Assembly: GCA_017460805.1 (NCBI GenBank)
Contig: JAFUAF010000009.1
Location: 1 to 63,695, forward strand
Source: Bacillota bacterium
GTDB taxonomy: Bacteria; Bacillota; Clostridia; Lachnospirales; CAG-274
Direction: 5' to 3'
DNA length: 63,695 bases
How positions within the stretch are numbered: position 1 is the first letter of the stretch; each line of letters begins with the position of its first letter. Both the position numbers and the translations under genes were made by a program. This document shows, one piece after another, positions 41,919 through 51,202 of the stretch. The notes under the pieces are model-generated. The model saw only the letters and a list, made by a program, of their open reading frames with translations. It was not told the origin of the DNA and ran no database searches.

Positions 41919-42392
41919 TCAGATAAATAAAATTATCACCATTATCCCCATTGTCAGCCGCAGTTTCATATCCGCCGAAAGATATTTTTTTATCTCCCGT
42001 TCAAGTTCCCTTTCGGTAACTTCCGCGTTTTTAAGTATCATTTCTATGGTTTTTAACTGTGCCGTCTTATCCGCACCGCCAAGACAGCCGCCAAGCGGAT
42101 AAAACATATTTTTTTCGGCAGTATTCAGCGCTGTTTTGTCAACACATTCCCGCCATATTTCCTCCGCGCTTTTATCCGCCGAAAACACATCGAATATACT
42201 GCCTTCGGTCTTTGACAGATGCAGAAATATGCTCTCCAAAGGCTGCATACACCCTACGCCCGATGAAATATATATAAGAGCACGCATCATTTTCCTTAAT
42301 TCTTTCAGTCTTTCATCAAGCGCGGCAAAGCCGAAATACGCATAACCAGCCGCCGCTGCCGCCACAAGCAAGATCCCTGTCAACCTTGCCAT
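41919..42392 (-). CDS. spoIIIAB: Stage III sporulation protein AB
   Basis: 157 aa with membrane helices at both ends (GILLVAAAAAGYAYFGF; TMGIMVIILFI) and a helical soluble middle part that resembles GspF-type secretion proteins. Probably the partner of the SpoIIIAA ATPase. Overlaps spoIIIAA by 13 nt. Confidence 0.92.
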   Translation of the reverse strand: MARLTGILLVAAAAAGYAYFGFAALDERLKELRKMMRALIYISSGVGCMQPLESIFLHLSKTEGSIFDVFSADKSAEEIWRECVDKTALNTAEKNMFYPLGGCLGGADKTAQLKTIEMILKNAEVTERELEREIKKYLSADMKLRLTMGIMVIILFI

Positions 42393-43234
42393 ATATCATC
42401 ACCCTTTTCGTTATATACCGCAAATATTTTTCCTCTGCCCCTTAAAAGTACTATTCGACCGAAAAGTCCAAGAAGCGGAGAAATAAAACGTCTTTTTTTA
42501 AGATCGTCCATATCATAGCAATGGGCGCTGCAAATAACGCCGCACCCGCCCGAACCCGCATCGAATATCGCGCGCATATCGTCCTTTGTGCCTATCTCAT
42601 CCAAAATAATGACCTGCGGCGCAAGGCTTCTGAGCGCCATGACCGCCCCCTCCGATTTTCTGCATCCGCTTATTATATCGGTATTTTTGCCGACATCAAA
42701 ACAGGCCTGTCCGTCCATGCCCACGGCTGCCAGTTCAAAACGCTCGTCAATAAGAGAAATATTTATCCCGCTGTCCGAAAGCAGTCTTGAAATATCCCTT
42801 AAAAGCGTAGTTTTTCCGCAGACCGGCGGCGAAGCGATAAGGGTATCATAAATTCTGTCTCCGTTTTTTATATACGGGATAAGCCTGTCCGCACAGCCTT
42901 TTATCTGCCTTGAAATTCTGATATCAAGACTTGAAACTGTTTTTATGCCGTCACGGTATACCCCGCCTATCCCCACACGCCAGCCGCCCGCCGTCACAAA
43001 GCCTTTGGACATATCATCCGCGTAAGCGTAAAGCGAATTGCCGCAAAGTTTTTGCAGGATATCATTCAACAGGCCGACCGTTGCCGTTTCGGTCGTTTCT
43101 TCCGTTTTTTCGGGATATCTTATACAAATTTTTCTTCCCGCACGAAGTCTTATCTCAAGCGCGTTTTCAATTCCTTTTTCAAGTATCTCATCCGCTGTTT
43201 TTTCGGGCAGATATTTATAAAGTTTTCCTTTCAT
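42380..43234 (-). CDS. spoIIIAA: Stage III sporulation protein AA (ATPase)
   Basis: 284 aa from the ATG at 43234, 6 nt after AAAGGAGGA; longer frames upstream overlap this site. P-loop SPPVCGKTTLLRDISRLL, Walker B QVIILDEIGT, related to secretion ATPases of the GspE/VirB11 group. It powers the SpoIIIA channel. First gene of the operon, divergent from spoIIGA. Confidence 0.94.
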   Translation of the reverse strand: MKGKLYKYLPEKTADEILEKGIENALEIRLRAGRKICIRYPEKTEETTETATVGLLNDILQKLCGNSLYAYADDMSKGFVTAGGWRVGIGGVYRDGIKTVSSLDIRISRQIKGCADRLIPYIKNGDRIYDTLIASPPVCGKTTLLRDISRLLSDSGINISLIDERFELAAVGMDGQACFDVGKNTDIISGCRKSEGAVMALRSLAPQVIILDEIGTKDDMRAIFDAGSGGCGVICSAHCYDMDDLKKRRFISPLLGLFGRIVLLRGRGKIFAVYNEKGDDIWQG

Positions 43235-43284
43235 CAACATTCCTCCTTTGTTCTGCATATCCAATATATATTCATTCGGCAAAG

Positions 43285-43317
43285 CTTGTATGACATATAT
43301 TTTTGTCGTAAAATTTT
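43285..43317 (-). promoter_or_regulatory. Candidate SigE promoter of spoIIIAA and Spo0A-like box
   Basis: On the minus strand CATACAAG (43292-43285) fits the SigE -10 (CATAcaaT), with a weak GAAAATTTT-type -35 about 15-17 bp upstream (43309-43317). In Bacillus spoIIIA is SigE-dependent. On the plus strand TTTGTCGTA (43302-43310) is one base off the Spo0A box TGTCGAA and could serve the divergent spoIIGA. Both calls rest on short motifs. Confidence 0.4.
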
Positions 43318-43402
43318 CGGTCCAGATTCTACCGCTTATTACAAAAAATTTGTTGTAAAAGTCTTAACATAATATCACAGACGATATGAAAGGATGTTAA
43401 AA

Positions 43403-44116
43403 ATGACTTTATACGGTGATATTTTCTTTTTATACAATGTTGTGACCGATTATGCCGTGCTTAAAAGCGCATCTATAATGTGGCGCGGACGAGGCAGACC
43501 GTTTTTATGGTGTATACTGATAAATTTTATTTATATGGCAGCAGTATATTTTGTGGGGATAAATTTTATTACACCTTATTTGCTGCTTGCGGCGGCAGTT
43601 GTTTTCGGTCTTGCCCCAAAGGATACAAAGCGGTTTTGGGGTATGCTTGCCACGGTGCTTATACTCGGTTTTCTGCTTGGCAGTCTTTCATTGGGGATAA
43701 TGGCGGTATTTGATACGAGCGGCACAGCGGCGCTGTTTCCCGCCTGTATTTTGCTTTTTGTGACCTACCGTGCGGACAAAAGCATTTATCTTAACAAGCT
43801 GTCGGGGATATATCCCATAACCCTGACCGCAAACGGACATACTGTTGCTTTGACAGCCTTTGTTGACAGCGGCAACAAATTGAAAATAAACGGCAAAGCT
43901 GTAGTTGCCGTGGACAAAGATGCCCTTTCACCGATATTGCCATACATAGACGATTTTTTTACTGCGCCGTGCAAAACGATATCGGGCGAAAGCGAACTGA
44001 CCTGTTTTTATGCCGATATGACTGCAAACGGCAAAACCGCAAACACCGTTGTTGCGGTCAGCCAAGCACCTATCAACGATGGTTTTAACGCACTTATCAA
44101 TTTGGATATTTTATAA
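43403..44116 (+). CDS. spoIIGA: Pro-sigma-E processing peptidase SpoIIGA
   Basis: 237 aa from MTLYGDIFFLYN behind GAAAGGATG; an ATG 9 nt upstream overlaps the ribosome site. Five N-terminal membrane helices (about 8-130), then an aspartic-protease-like domain with DSGN (FVDSGNKLKI), the catalytic motif of SpoIIGA. It activates pro-SigE in the mother cell after a signal from the forespore (SpoIIR). 12 nt from sigE. Confidence 0.92.
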   Translation: MTLYGDIFFLYNVVTDYAVLKSASIMWRGRGRPFLWCILINFIYMAAVYFVGINFITPYLLLAAAVVFGLAPKDTKRFWGMLATVLILGFLLGSLSLGIMAVFDTSGTAALFPACILLFVTYRADKSIYLNKLSGIYPITLTANGHTVALTAFVDSGNKLKINGKAVVAVDKDALSPILPYIDDFFTAPCKTISGESELTCFYADMTANGKTANTVVAVSQAPINDGFNALINLDIL

Positions 44117-44128
44117 AGGAGAAGAAAA

Positions 44129-44830
44129 ATGCTGATAAAAATAATACTTAAACTTCTTGGTATCGACACAACAAAAGGTATATATTACATAGGCGGCACA
44201 AACACTTTGCCTGCACCGCTTTCACCCAAAGAAGAGGCAAAGCTTATCTCACAGCTTTCGGGCGAAAATGCCGATGAAGCCAAAAAGATTTTAATAGAAA
44301 AGAATTTAAGACTTGTGGTTTTTATTGCAAAAAAATTTGAAAACACGGGTATCAATATGGAAGACCTTATCTCCATAGGCTCTATAGGTCTGATAAAGGC
44401 AATAAACACCTTTAAAACGGACAAGAAAATCAAACTTGCCACCTATGCCTCACGATGTATAGAAAACGAAATATTGATGTATTTGAGGCGCACTTCACGG
44501 CGCAAGACCGAAATTTCAATAGACGAACCGCTTAATGTTGACTGGGAGGGAAACGAGCTTTTGCTTTCGGATATCCTCGGCACGGATGTGGACATCATCT
44601 ATAAAGATATCGAATGGGAGGTCGATAAACAGCTTCTAAACACAGCGTTAAGCAAGCTGAACGAACGCGAAAGAGAGATAATAGAACTGCGTTTCGGACT
44701 AAACAGGCGCATAGGCGAAAAAACACAAAAAGAGGTCGCCGATATGCTCGGCATAAGCCAAAGCTACATTTCAAGACTTGAAAAGCGGATAATAGGCAGA
44801 CTGAAAAAAGAGATACTTCGCCTTATGTGA
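44129..44830 (+). CDS. sigE: Sporulation sigma factor SigE (pro-form)
   Basis: 233 aa. Region 2 ([57 protein letters not shown]) and region 4 ([39 protein letters not shown]). About 25-30 N-terminal residues ([23 protein letters not shown]) form the pro-sequence removed by SpoIIGA. It directs early mother-cell transcription, including the adjacent spoIIIA operon. The sigG gene that often follows is absent; dnaE comes next. Confidence 0.94.
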   Translation: MLIKIILKLLGIDTTKGIYYIGGTNTLPAPLSPKEEAKLISQLSGENADEAKKILIEKNLRLVVFIAKKFENTGINMEDLISIGSIGLIKAINTFKTDKKIKLATYASRCIENEILMYLRRTSRRKTEISIDEPLNVDWEGNELLLSDILGTDVDIIYKDIEWEVDKQLLNTALSKLNEREREIIELRFGLNRRIGEKTQKEVADMLGISQSYISRLEKRIIGRLKKEILRLM

Positions 44831-44836
44831 AAAATA

Positions 44837-44865
44837 TTGAAACCGCTCCGCAAATATGTTATAAT
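44837..44865 (+). promoter_or_regulatory. Promoter of dnaE
   Basis: TTGAAA (44837-44842), 17 bp, TATAAT (44860-44865) with TGT before it. It lies directly after the sigE stop and allows vegetative dnaE expression apart from the sporulation genes. Confidence 0.7.
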
Positions 44866-44902
44866 CTATTATATATAAACATCGTTTAAGGAGGGGCGGA
44901 AT

Positions 44903-47900
44903 ATGTCTTTTACACATCTGCACGTACATACCGAATACAGCCTGCTTGACGGTTCCGCCAAGATAAAGGAACTTATAGCGCGCACAAAGGAGCTTGGCAT
45001 GGACTCCATAGCCATAACCGACCACGGTGTGATGTACGGCGTTATCCTTTTTTATCAGGAAGCCTTAAAACAGGGCATAAAGCCTATAATCGGCTGTGAA
45101 ACATATATAGCTACGGGTTCCCGTTTCAGCAAGGAAAAAGGCGACGGCTATTATCATCTTGTACTTTTGTGCAAGGATAACGAGGGCTATCATAATTTAA
45201 TAAAAATGGTGTCTTACGGCTTTACCGAGGGTTATTACCGCAAGCCCCGTATAGACCTTGACCTTTTAAAACAGTACAATAAAGGACTTATCGCGCTGAG
45301 TGCCTGCCTTGCGGGACCCGTTGCGCGTGCCGTGCTTGATGTCGGCTATGACAAAGCAAAAGAAGTCGCCCTTATGTATAACGAGATAATGGGCGACGGC
45401 AATTTTTATCTTGAATTGCAGGATCACGGCATACCCGAGCAAAAGACTGTCAATCAGGCGCTTATACGCATAAGCCAAGAAACAGGCATCCCCCTTGTCT
45501 GCACAAATGACTCGCACTATATCTCGGCAGATGATGCCGAGGCTCATGACCTGCTTTTGTGCATACAAACGGGCAAGACCGTTAAAGACGAGGATCGTAT
45601 GCGCTATGAGGGCGGACAGTACTATGTAAAAAGCCCCGAGGAAATGTCCCGATTGTTTTCTTATGTACCCGAAGCAGTTGAAAACACGTCAAAGATCGCC
45701 GAACAATGCAATGTGACCTTTGAATTCAATCACTATAAACTGCCGATATTTGACGTACCCGACGGAAAAACGGCTTTTGAATATCTCAATGAGCTTTGCA
45801 ATGCGGGACTTTTGCGCAGATACGGCGAAAAACACGACCCCGCACTCGACAAAAGGCTCGAATACGAGCTTAACGTCATTAAAACGATGGGCTTTGTGGA
45901 CTATTTTCTTATAGTATGGGATTTTATACGCTATGCAAAGGACAACGGCATAAGCGTGGGCCCCGGGCGAGGTTCTGCGGCGGGCAGCATAACCGCCTAT
46001 ACCCTTGGCATAACGGATATTGAGCCCGTACAGTATGACCTGCTGTTCGAGCGTTTCTTAAATCCCGAGCGTGTCAGCATGCCCGATATAGATATCGACT
46101 TCTGTTACGAGCGCAGGCAGGAAGTTATAGAATATGTAAACCGCAAATACGGCGAAGACCACGTTGCACAGATAATCACTTTCGGTACAATGGCGGCAAA
46201 AAATGCTATCCGCGACGTAGGCCGCGTTCTCGATATGCCCTACGCAGATGTGGATAAAATAGCCAAAATGATACCCGAAGAGCTGAAAATGACTATCAGC
46301 AAAGCGCTTTCCATGAATCCCGAATTAAAGGCAGTCTATGACACAAACAATGATGTGCGTTATCTTATAGATATGTCGATGAAGCTGGAAGGGCTGCCCC
46401 GCCATTCATCAACACACGCGGCGGGTGTCGTTATCTGTGACAAGCCCGTTATGGAATATGTGCCGCTCAACACAAACGACGGCCTTATCACGACACAGTT
46501 TACCATGACGACCTGTGAGGAACTCGGGCTTCTTAAAATGGACTTCCTCGGGCTTCGTACACTTACGGTAATAAAAGATGCTTTTGAAGAGATAAACAGA
46601 AACCGCGAAGGCAAGCCCCTTACAATAGAGGATATAGATTACAGTGACCCCGCTGTTTACGAACTTATATGTCAGGGCAAAACAACGGGCGTATTCCAGC
46701 TTGAAAGTGCGGGTATGCAAAACTTTATGAAAGAACTTGCCCCGACCTGCATGGAAGATATTATAGCGGGTATATCGCTTTACCGCCCTGGTCCTATGGA
46801 TTTTATACCTAAGTATATTTCGGGCAAACGCGACCCGCAGAATATAAAATACACCCATCCCGCCCTTGAAAGCATACTTAAACCAACATACGGCTGTATA
46901 GTTTATCAGGAACAGGTAATGCAGATAGTACGTGAACTTGCGGGCTATTCACTTGGACGAAGCGACCTTGTGCGCCGTGCCATGAGCAAGAAAAAAGAGG
47001 ACGTAATGGCAAAAGAACGCCATAATTTTATTTACGGTATAACCGACAAGATAAAAGGCTGTCTTGCCAACGGCATACCCGAAAAAGCCGCAAACGAGAT
47101 ATTTGACGAAATGACGGACTTTGCAAAGTACGCTTTCAACAAATCCCATGCGGCGGCTTATGCGGTTGTTGCGTTCAGAACGGCATGGCTTAAGACCCAC
47201 TACCCCGTTGAATTTATGGCGGCGCTCCTTACAAGCGTTATGGACGCACCAAAGAAAATGGCGGTCTATATGGAGGAATGCCGCAGGATGAAAATTCGTC
47301 TGCTGCCGCCCGATATAAATGAAAGCTACGGCAATTTCAGTGTTTCGGGCAATGATATACGCTTTGCACTTTCGGCAATGAAACACGTCGGCAAGCAGAA
47401 TATAGAATATCTTGTAAAAGAACGTGAAACGAGCGGGAATTTTATTTCTCTGACGGAATTTCTTGACCGCATGGGCTCAAATGTCAATTCGCGTATGCTC
47501 GAAAGTCTTATATACGGCGGTGCGTTCGACTCGTTCGGCGGTACAAGACTGCAATATGCAAGCATTTACGATATCGTATACAAAGGACTGGGACAGACAA
47601 AGAAAAACAGTCTGGACGGTCAGCTGTCATTGTTCGCGGATTTTGACGAAGATAAAAAAAGCGCCTATAAAGATGAACTTCCGCCCGTGGGCGAATATTC
47701 AAAACACGAGCTTTTGGCACACGAAAAGGAAGTCCTCGGCATCTATCTAAGTTCCCACCCTCTTGACGAGTACTCGGAGCTGATAGATACCGCCGTATCA
47801 AACAAACTTATTGATTTTGATATGGAAGATGAAAAAGGCAGGCCTTTGCTTGAAGACGGACAGAGAATGACAGTCCTCGGTATAATAAGCGAAATAAAGA

Positions 47901-48358
47901 TAAAAATAACAAAAAGCAATCAGCAAATGGCATTTATCACGCTTGAAGACCTTACTTCTACAGCGGATGTACTTGTTTTCCCCAAGATATATGCCATCTC
48001 ATCGCCGATTTTACGCACGGATTCGGTAATACTTATACGCGGTCACGCAAGCATATCCGATGACCGCGGAAATTCGCTTATTGCAGACGAAATAAAATCG
48101 GTGGAACAAATAAAAGCCGAGAACACAACTCTTTGGATAAAACTGACTGCGAACAGCAGCGAGACCATTGACAGTATATGCAATATAATAAGTACGCATA
48201 AAGGTTTTTCTCCCGTTATCATCTATGATGAGGCTGTCAAAAAGCGCAGGCATCTGACAGATAATTACAGGGCATATATAAACGACGACCTTATTTCGCT
48301 TTTAAACCGAAAACTCGGCAGCGAAAATGTAGTTGTAAGAGAAAACGGAAAGGGATAA
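44903..48358 (+). CDS. dnaE: DNA polymerase III alpha subunit DnaE
   Basis: 1151 aa. PHP domain at the start (FTHLHVHTEYSLLDGSAKI, ITDHGVMYG), polymerase core with GPGRGSAAGS, catalytic Asp in VSMPDIDIDFCYERR and QLESAGMQNFMKEL, fingers (AMSKKKEDVM, FNKSHAAAYAVVAF), HhH region and C-terminal OB fold (VLGIISEIKIKITKSNQQMAF). A DnaE1-type enzyme by length. In Firmicutes it extends primers alongside PolC; PolC is not in this window. GGAGGGG ribosome site. Confidence 0.96.
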   Translation: MSFTHLHVHTEYSLLDGSAKIKELIARTKELGMDSIAITDHGVMYGVILFYQEALKQGIKPIIGCETYIATGSRFSKEKGDGYYHLVLLCKDNEGYHNLIKMVSYGFTEGYYRKPRIDLDLLKQYNKGLIALSACLAGPVARAVLDVGYDKAKEVALMYNEIMGDGNFYLELQDHGIPEQKTVNQALIRISQETGIPLVCTNDSHYISADDAEAHDLLLCIQTGKTVKDEDRMRYEGGQYYVKSPEEMSRLFSYVPEAVENTSKIAEQCNVTFEFNHYKLPIFDVPDGKTAFEYLNELCNAGLLRRYGEKHDPALDKRLEYELNVIKTMGFVDYFLIVWDFIRYAKDNGISVGPGRGSAAGSITAYTLGITDIEPVQYDLLFERFLNPERVSMPDIDIDFCYERRQEVIEYVNRKYGEDHVAQIITFGTMAAKNAIRDVGRVLDMPYADVDKIAKMIPEELKMTISKALSMNPELKAVYDTNNDVRYLIDMSMKLEGLPRHSSTHAAGVVICDKPVMEYVPLNTNDGLITTQFTMTTCEELGLLKMDFLGLRTLTVIKDAFEEINRNREGKPLTIEDIDYSDPAVYELICQGKTTGVFQLESAGMQNFMKELAPTCMEDIIAGISLYRPGPMDFIPKYISGKRDPQNIKYTHPALESILKPTYGCIVYQEQVMQIVRELAGYSLGRSDLVRRAMSKKKEDVMAKERHNFIYGITDKIKGCLANGIPEKAANEIFDEMTDFAKYAFNKSHAAAYAVVAFRTAWLKTHYPVEFMAALLTSVMDAPKKMAVYMEECRRMKIRLLPPDINESYGNFSVSGNDIRFALSAMKHVGKQNIEYLVKERETSGNFISLTEFLDRMGSNVNSRMLESLIYGGAFDSFGGTRLQYASIYDIVYKGLGQTKKNSLDGQLSLFADFDEDKKSAYKDELPPVGEYSKHELLAHEKEVLGIYLSSHPLDEYSELIDTAVSNKLIDFDMEDEKGRPLLEDGQRMTVLGIISEIKIKITKSNQQMAFITLEDLTSTADVLVFPKIYAISSPILRTDSVILIRGHASISDDRGNSLIADEIKSVEQIKAENTTLWIKLTANSSETIDSICNIISTHKGFSPVIIYDEAVKKRRHLTDNYRAYINDDLISLLNRKLGSENVVVRENGKG

Positions 48359-48364
48359 AAATCA

Positions 48365-49516
48365 TTGGATATAAATATAACCTCTTTTTTGTGGGTAAAC
48401 GCAGCAGGCTGTTTATTTCTGATATTTCTTGTTCTGCTTACCCGCAGTTTAAAAACAATACCGAGAATACCCGTGCAGGCAATAATGTTTTCGGTCGTTC
48501 TGGTCGGTCTGAGGCTGTTTATACCTGCCGAATTTCCGAAAATGACTAAAATTTACAACATATACACCACTCTGCCCGCCATTTATGCCATTGCCAACAC
48601 TCCGCTTAAAGACGGCACCGGCATTACTCCCTCGCTGATATTCAAAGCAATATGGGCAGCTGTAAGTATTTTGCTTTTGGCAAGATATTTCTATAATATC
48701 ATTAAAATTGACCGAATAGTAAAATGTATACCCGAAGAAAAAAATCATGCCCGCGACATACTTGAAACCACCATGCGCGAAATGGGCTGTGATTTCAATG
48801 TCAGACTGATACAGACAAACACCGTGGAATTTCCTGCCGAATACGGATTTTTTGGTCAGACCGTCTTTCTGAACGGCTATAACTATACCGATGAGGAACT
48901 GCGTTATATTTTTATGCACGAATTGGCGCATTTTAAGTATTACACTAATCATATGCGTGCTGTTATGGATATAATGCTTGCCGTTTTTTGGTGGAATCCC
49001 GTTGTTCATCTGTTCGCGCATTATTTTAACGAAAACATTGAAATATATACCGACAGATGTGCTGCGGGCAAATTAAGCAAAAGCGAAAAAAGCGCCTATA
49101 TGCGCTGTATACTTAAAGTATCGGAGATAATATATCCCTCCGATACCGACCCGTTTATTATAGAACCGCTTATCAATTCCACGGACAAATTTATGTTCAA
49201 GCGTTTTAAAATACTTGCTTCAAACAAAAAACACAGCATTGTCATAACAGCGGGACTTGTAACGGCTTCTGTTGTCTTTGTTATTGCCACAAGCCTTTAT
49301 CAGGTGCAGCTTGGCTGGCAGCCGCCCGCAAGGGAGATGCAGAATATCACACCGGATATGATAACTCCCGAGACCTCATTTATCGTATACAAAAAGCAGG
49401 AAGATATCTATATACTGCACTATACGGAGGAAGATCTGGATATCCCCGTTTTTATCACAAAAGAACAGGCCGAGGAACGCAGCGACCTGCCCATAATAAT
49501 AGAAGAAAGCCCGTAA
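48365..49516 (+). CDS. M56/BlaR1-like membrane metallopeptidase
   Basis: 383 aa from a TTG start behind GGAAAGGGAT. Three to four N-terminal membrane helices, then the M56 zinc site HELAHFKYYTNH (HExxH) with a following WWNPVVHLFAHYF helix and E in NENIEIYTDRCA, as in BlaR1/MecR1. A further helix (SIVITAGLVTASVVFVIAT) precedes a 65-residue external tail with no penicillin-binding domain. No BlaI partner is nearby, so the signal and target are unknown. It is 6 nt after dnaE. Confidence 0.85.
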   Translation: MDINITSFLWVNAAGCLFLIFLVLLTRSLKTIPRIPVQAIMFSVVLVGLRLFIPAEFPKMTKIYNIYTTLPAIYAIANTPLKDGTGITPSLIFKAIWAAVSILLLARYFYNIIKIDRIVKCIPEEKNHARDILETTMREMGCDFNVRLIQTNTVEFPAEYGFFGQTVFLNGYNYTDEELRYIFMHELAHFKYYTNHMRAVMDIMLAVFWWNPVVHLFAHYFNENIEIYTDRCAAGKLSKSEKSAYMRCILKVSEIIYPSDTDPFIIEPLINSTDKFMFKRFKILASNKKHSIVITAGLVTASVVFVIATSLYQVQLGWQPPAREMQNITPDMITPETSFIVYKKQEDIYILHYTEEDLDIPVFITKEQAEERSDLPIIIEESP

Positions 49517-49538
49517 GACAATGTCAAACGGGCTTTTA
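49507..49538 (+). terminator. Terminator after the M56 peptidase gene
   Basis: AAGCCCGT..ACGGGCTT stem with TTTATAAT following; the left arm overlaps the end of the gene. Confidence 0.75.
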
Positions 49539-49550
49539 TAATACAAAATA

Positions 49551-50009
49551 TCAATTTAAAACACGGCCGCAGCTTAAGCAGGTCTTATCGTCCTCGGCAA
49601 CTTTTGCACCGCAGGCAGGACAAATACGCTCCGTTTCAATGACCTCTTCAACTATGGTTTGTCCGCACTTGGGGCAGACCTCTGCCAAAACGCCTATTTC
49701 TTCGCCGCAATGAGGGCATTTTTTTGTACCCTTGATAGCGGATATATTCTTTTCAAGTTCCGCTATCTTGGCAAGTTTACGCTTAACGGACTGTATCTGC
49801 TCGTTAAAACGGCTGTCTTCTTTATCCTTGTCTTCCTCAAATATTATCTCGCCTATGGCCTGATAAGCAAGCTTGATGCCGTCTTTTTCGGTCTTTATCT
49901 GCGAATTGAGAGAAGCGACCTCCGCCATATCCTTTGCTTTTTGCACCGCTTCCGCACTTTTTGCGGAGACCGTGTCTGTAAATACTTTAAATTTTTCTTT
50001 GAAATCCAT
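49551..50009 (-). CDS. Zinc-ribbon protein with helical N-terminal domain
   Basis: 152 aa. Residues 1-85 are helical (an amphipathic FKVFTDTVSAKSAEAVQKAKD start) and the C-terminal 60 hold two zinc ribbons (CPHCGEEIGVLAEVCPKCG; CPACGAKVAEDDKTCLSCG). Proteins of this layout are common in Firmicutes and have no assigned function. It is convergent with the M56 gene. Confidence 0.75.
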   Translation of the reverse strand: MDFKEKFKVFTDTVSAKSAEAVQKAKDMAEVASLNSQIKTEKDGIKLAYQAIGEIIFEEDKDKEDSRFNEQIQSVKRKLAKIAELEKNISAIKGTKKCPHCGEEIGVLAEVCPKCGQTIVEEVIETERICPACGAKVAEDDKTCLSCGRVLN

Positions 50010-50038
50010 AAAAATTACCTTCTTTCTTTTTTACTGCT

Positions 50039-50803
50039 TTATCTTGCCAGCCAGCCGCCGTCTACCGCTACCGTAAAGCCGTTTACATATTCCGAAGCCT
50101 TTGAGCATAAAAAGACGACCGCACCCGCCATATCCTGCGGTGTGCCCCAACGTCCTGCGGGTATTCTGTCAAGTATAGCCTCGGAACGCTGTTCATCACT
50201 TCTTAATTGTTTTGTGTTGTTTGTTGCCATATAACCCGGAGCTATGGCATTGACATTTATGCCCTTTACTGCCCATTCGTTGGCAAGTGCACGCGTAAGA
50301 CCCAGTACGGCCGATTTGCTTGCCGTGTAGGCTGGCACTCTTATGCCGCCCTGATAACTTAACATAGAGCAGACATTGACTATCTTGCCGCCCTCGCCCT
50401 GTTTTTCAAACTGTCTTGCAAAAACCTGTGACAGAATAAAAACCATATTAAGGTTAAGATCAATGACCCTGTTCCAATCCTCTTCGGTCACATTTATAGC
50501 ATCTTCACGCAGTATCATGCCCGCATTGTTGACAAGGATATCGGCTCTGCCGAATTTTGCAACAGTCTTATCCAGTATGACCTGCGCATTTGATGTATCC
50601 GAAAGATCGACAATGATCTCATAAAATGTACCGCCGTCTGCATTGATAAGCCCCGCGGTCTCCTCGCAGCTGCGCCTTGCAACACCTGTGACACTTGCGC
50701 CGGCCTGTGCAAGCGCAACACACATTGCTTGTCCGAGACCCGTGTTTGCACCCGTAACGACAGCAACCTTACCCTTTAAACTAAAATCGTCTAAAATCAC
50801 CAA
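50039..50803 (-). CDS. kduD: 2-dehydro-3-deoxy-D-gluconate 5-dehydrogenase (KduD-type SDR)
   Basis: 254 aa short-chain dehydrogenase: cofactor motif TGANTGLGQAM, NNAG, catalytic Ser with YTASK (Tyr-x-x-x-Lys), and the C-terminal DGGWLAR ending of KduD. The start FSLKGKVAVVTG is typical. It acts in uronate/pectin catabolism, interconverting 2,5-diketo-3-deoxygluconate and KDG. No kduI or other uronate gene is adjacent, so the assignment rests on sequence; a related gluconate dehydrogenase is possible. Confidence 0.78.
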   Translation of the reverse strand: MVILDDFSLKGKVAVVTGANTGLGQAMCVALAQAGASVTGVARRSCEETAGLINADGGTFYEIIVDLSDTSNAQVILDKTVAKFGRADILVNNAGMILREDAINVTEEDWNRVIDLNLNMVFILSQVFARQFEKQGEGGKIVNVCSMLSYQGGIRVPAYTASKSAVLGLTRALANEWAVKGINVNAIAPGYMATNNTKQLRSDEQRSEAILDRIPAGRWGTPQDMAGAVVFLCSKASEYVNGFTVAVDGGWLAR

Positions 50804-50870
50804 AAAACGCCCCCTTTGGTATTATTATACTTTGAGTATATCACAAAAGGGAGCGGTTGTCATTAGTTTT

Positions 50871-51137
50871 TTATCTTTTTTCAACACAGAATTTAATGCT
50901 TGTTTTCATCTCGCCGTCCACATCAAGCTGTGAAAATGCGGGCACACATATAAGTTCTATGCCGTTCGGCGCAACATAGCCCCTTGCGATAGCCACGCTT
51001 TTTACTGCCTGATTGACTGCTCCTGCGCCTATAGTCTGCAATTCCACGCCGTTGTTTGTTCTTACGATAGCTGCAATAGCGCCTGCCACGGACTTCGGCT
51101 GTGATGCCGACGAAACTTTCAATACCTCCATAGTCAT
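50871..51137 (-). CDS. spoVS: Stage V sporulation protein S
   Basis: 88 aa, nearly invariant family: MEVLKVSSASQPKSVAGAIA, NNGVELQTIGAGAVNQAVKSVAIARGYVAPNG, IELICVPAFSQ. SpoVS is an Alba-like nucleic acid-binding protein that affects septation and spore coat formation in Bacillus. It stands downstream of rnc in the same direction. Confidence 0.95.
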   Translation of the reverse strand: MTMEVLKVSSASQPKSVAGAIAAIVRTNNGVELQTIGAGAVNQAVKSVAIARGYVAPNGIELICVPAFSQLDVDGEMKTSIKFCVEKR

Positions 51138-51202
51138 ATCTCCTTTGATAGTTTTATAAGTGGTCTATGAAGATATTTTGCCCGTATTTCGCCTTTTTAT
51201 AC

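Noticed and set aside
48449..49021. 190-aa minus-strand ORF opposite the M56 peptidase gene
   Set aside because: Antisense shadow of a gene with an intact HExxH site; composition is typical of a reversed frame.
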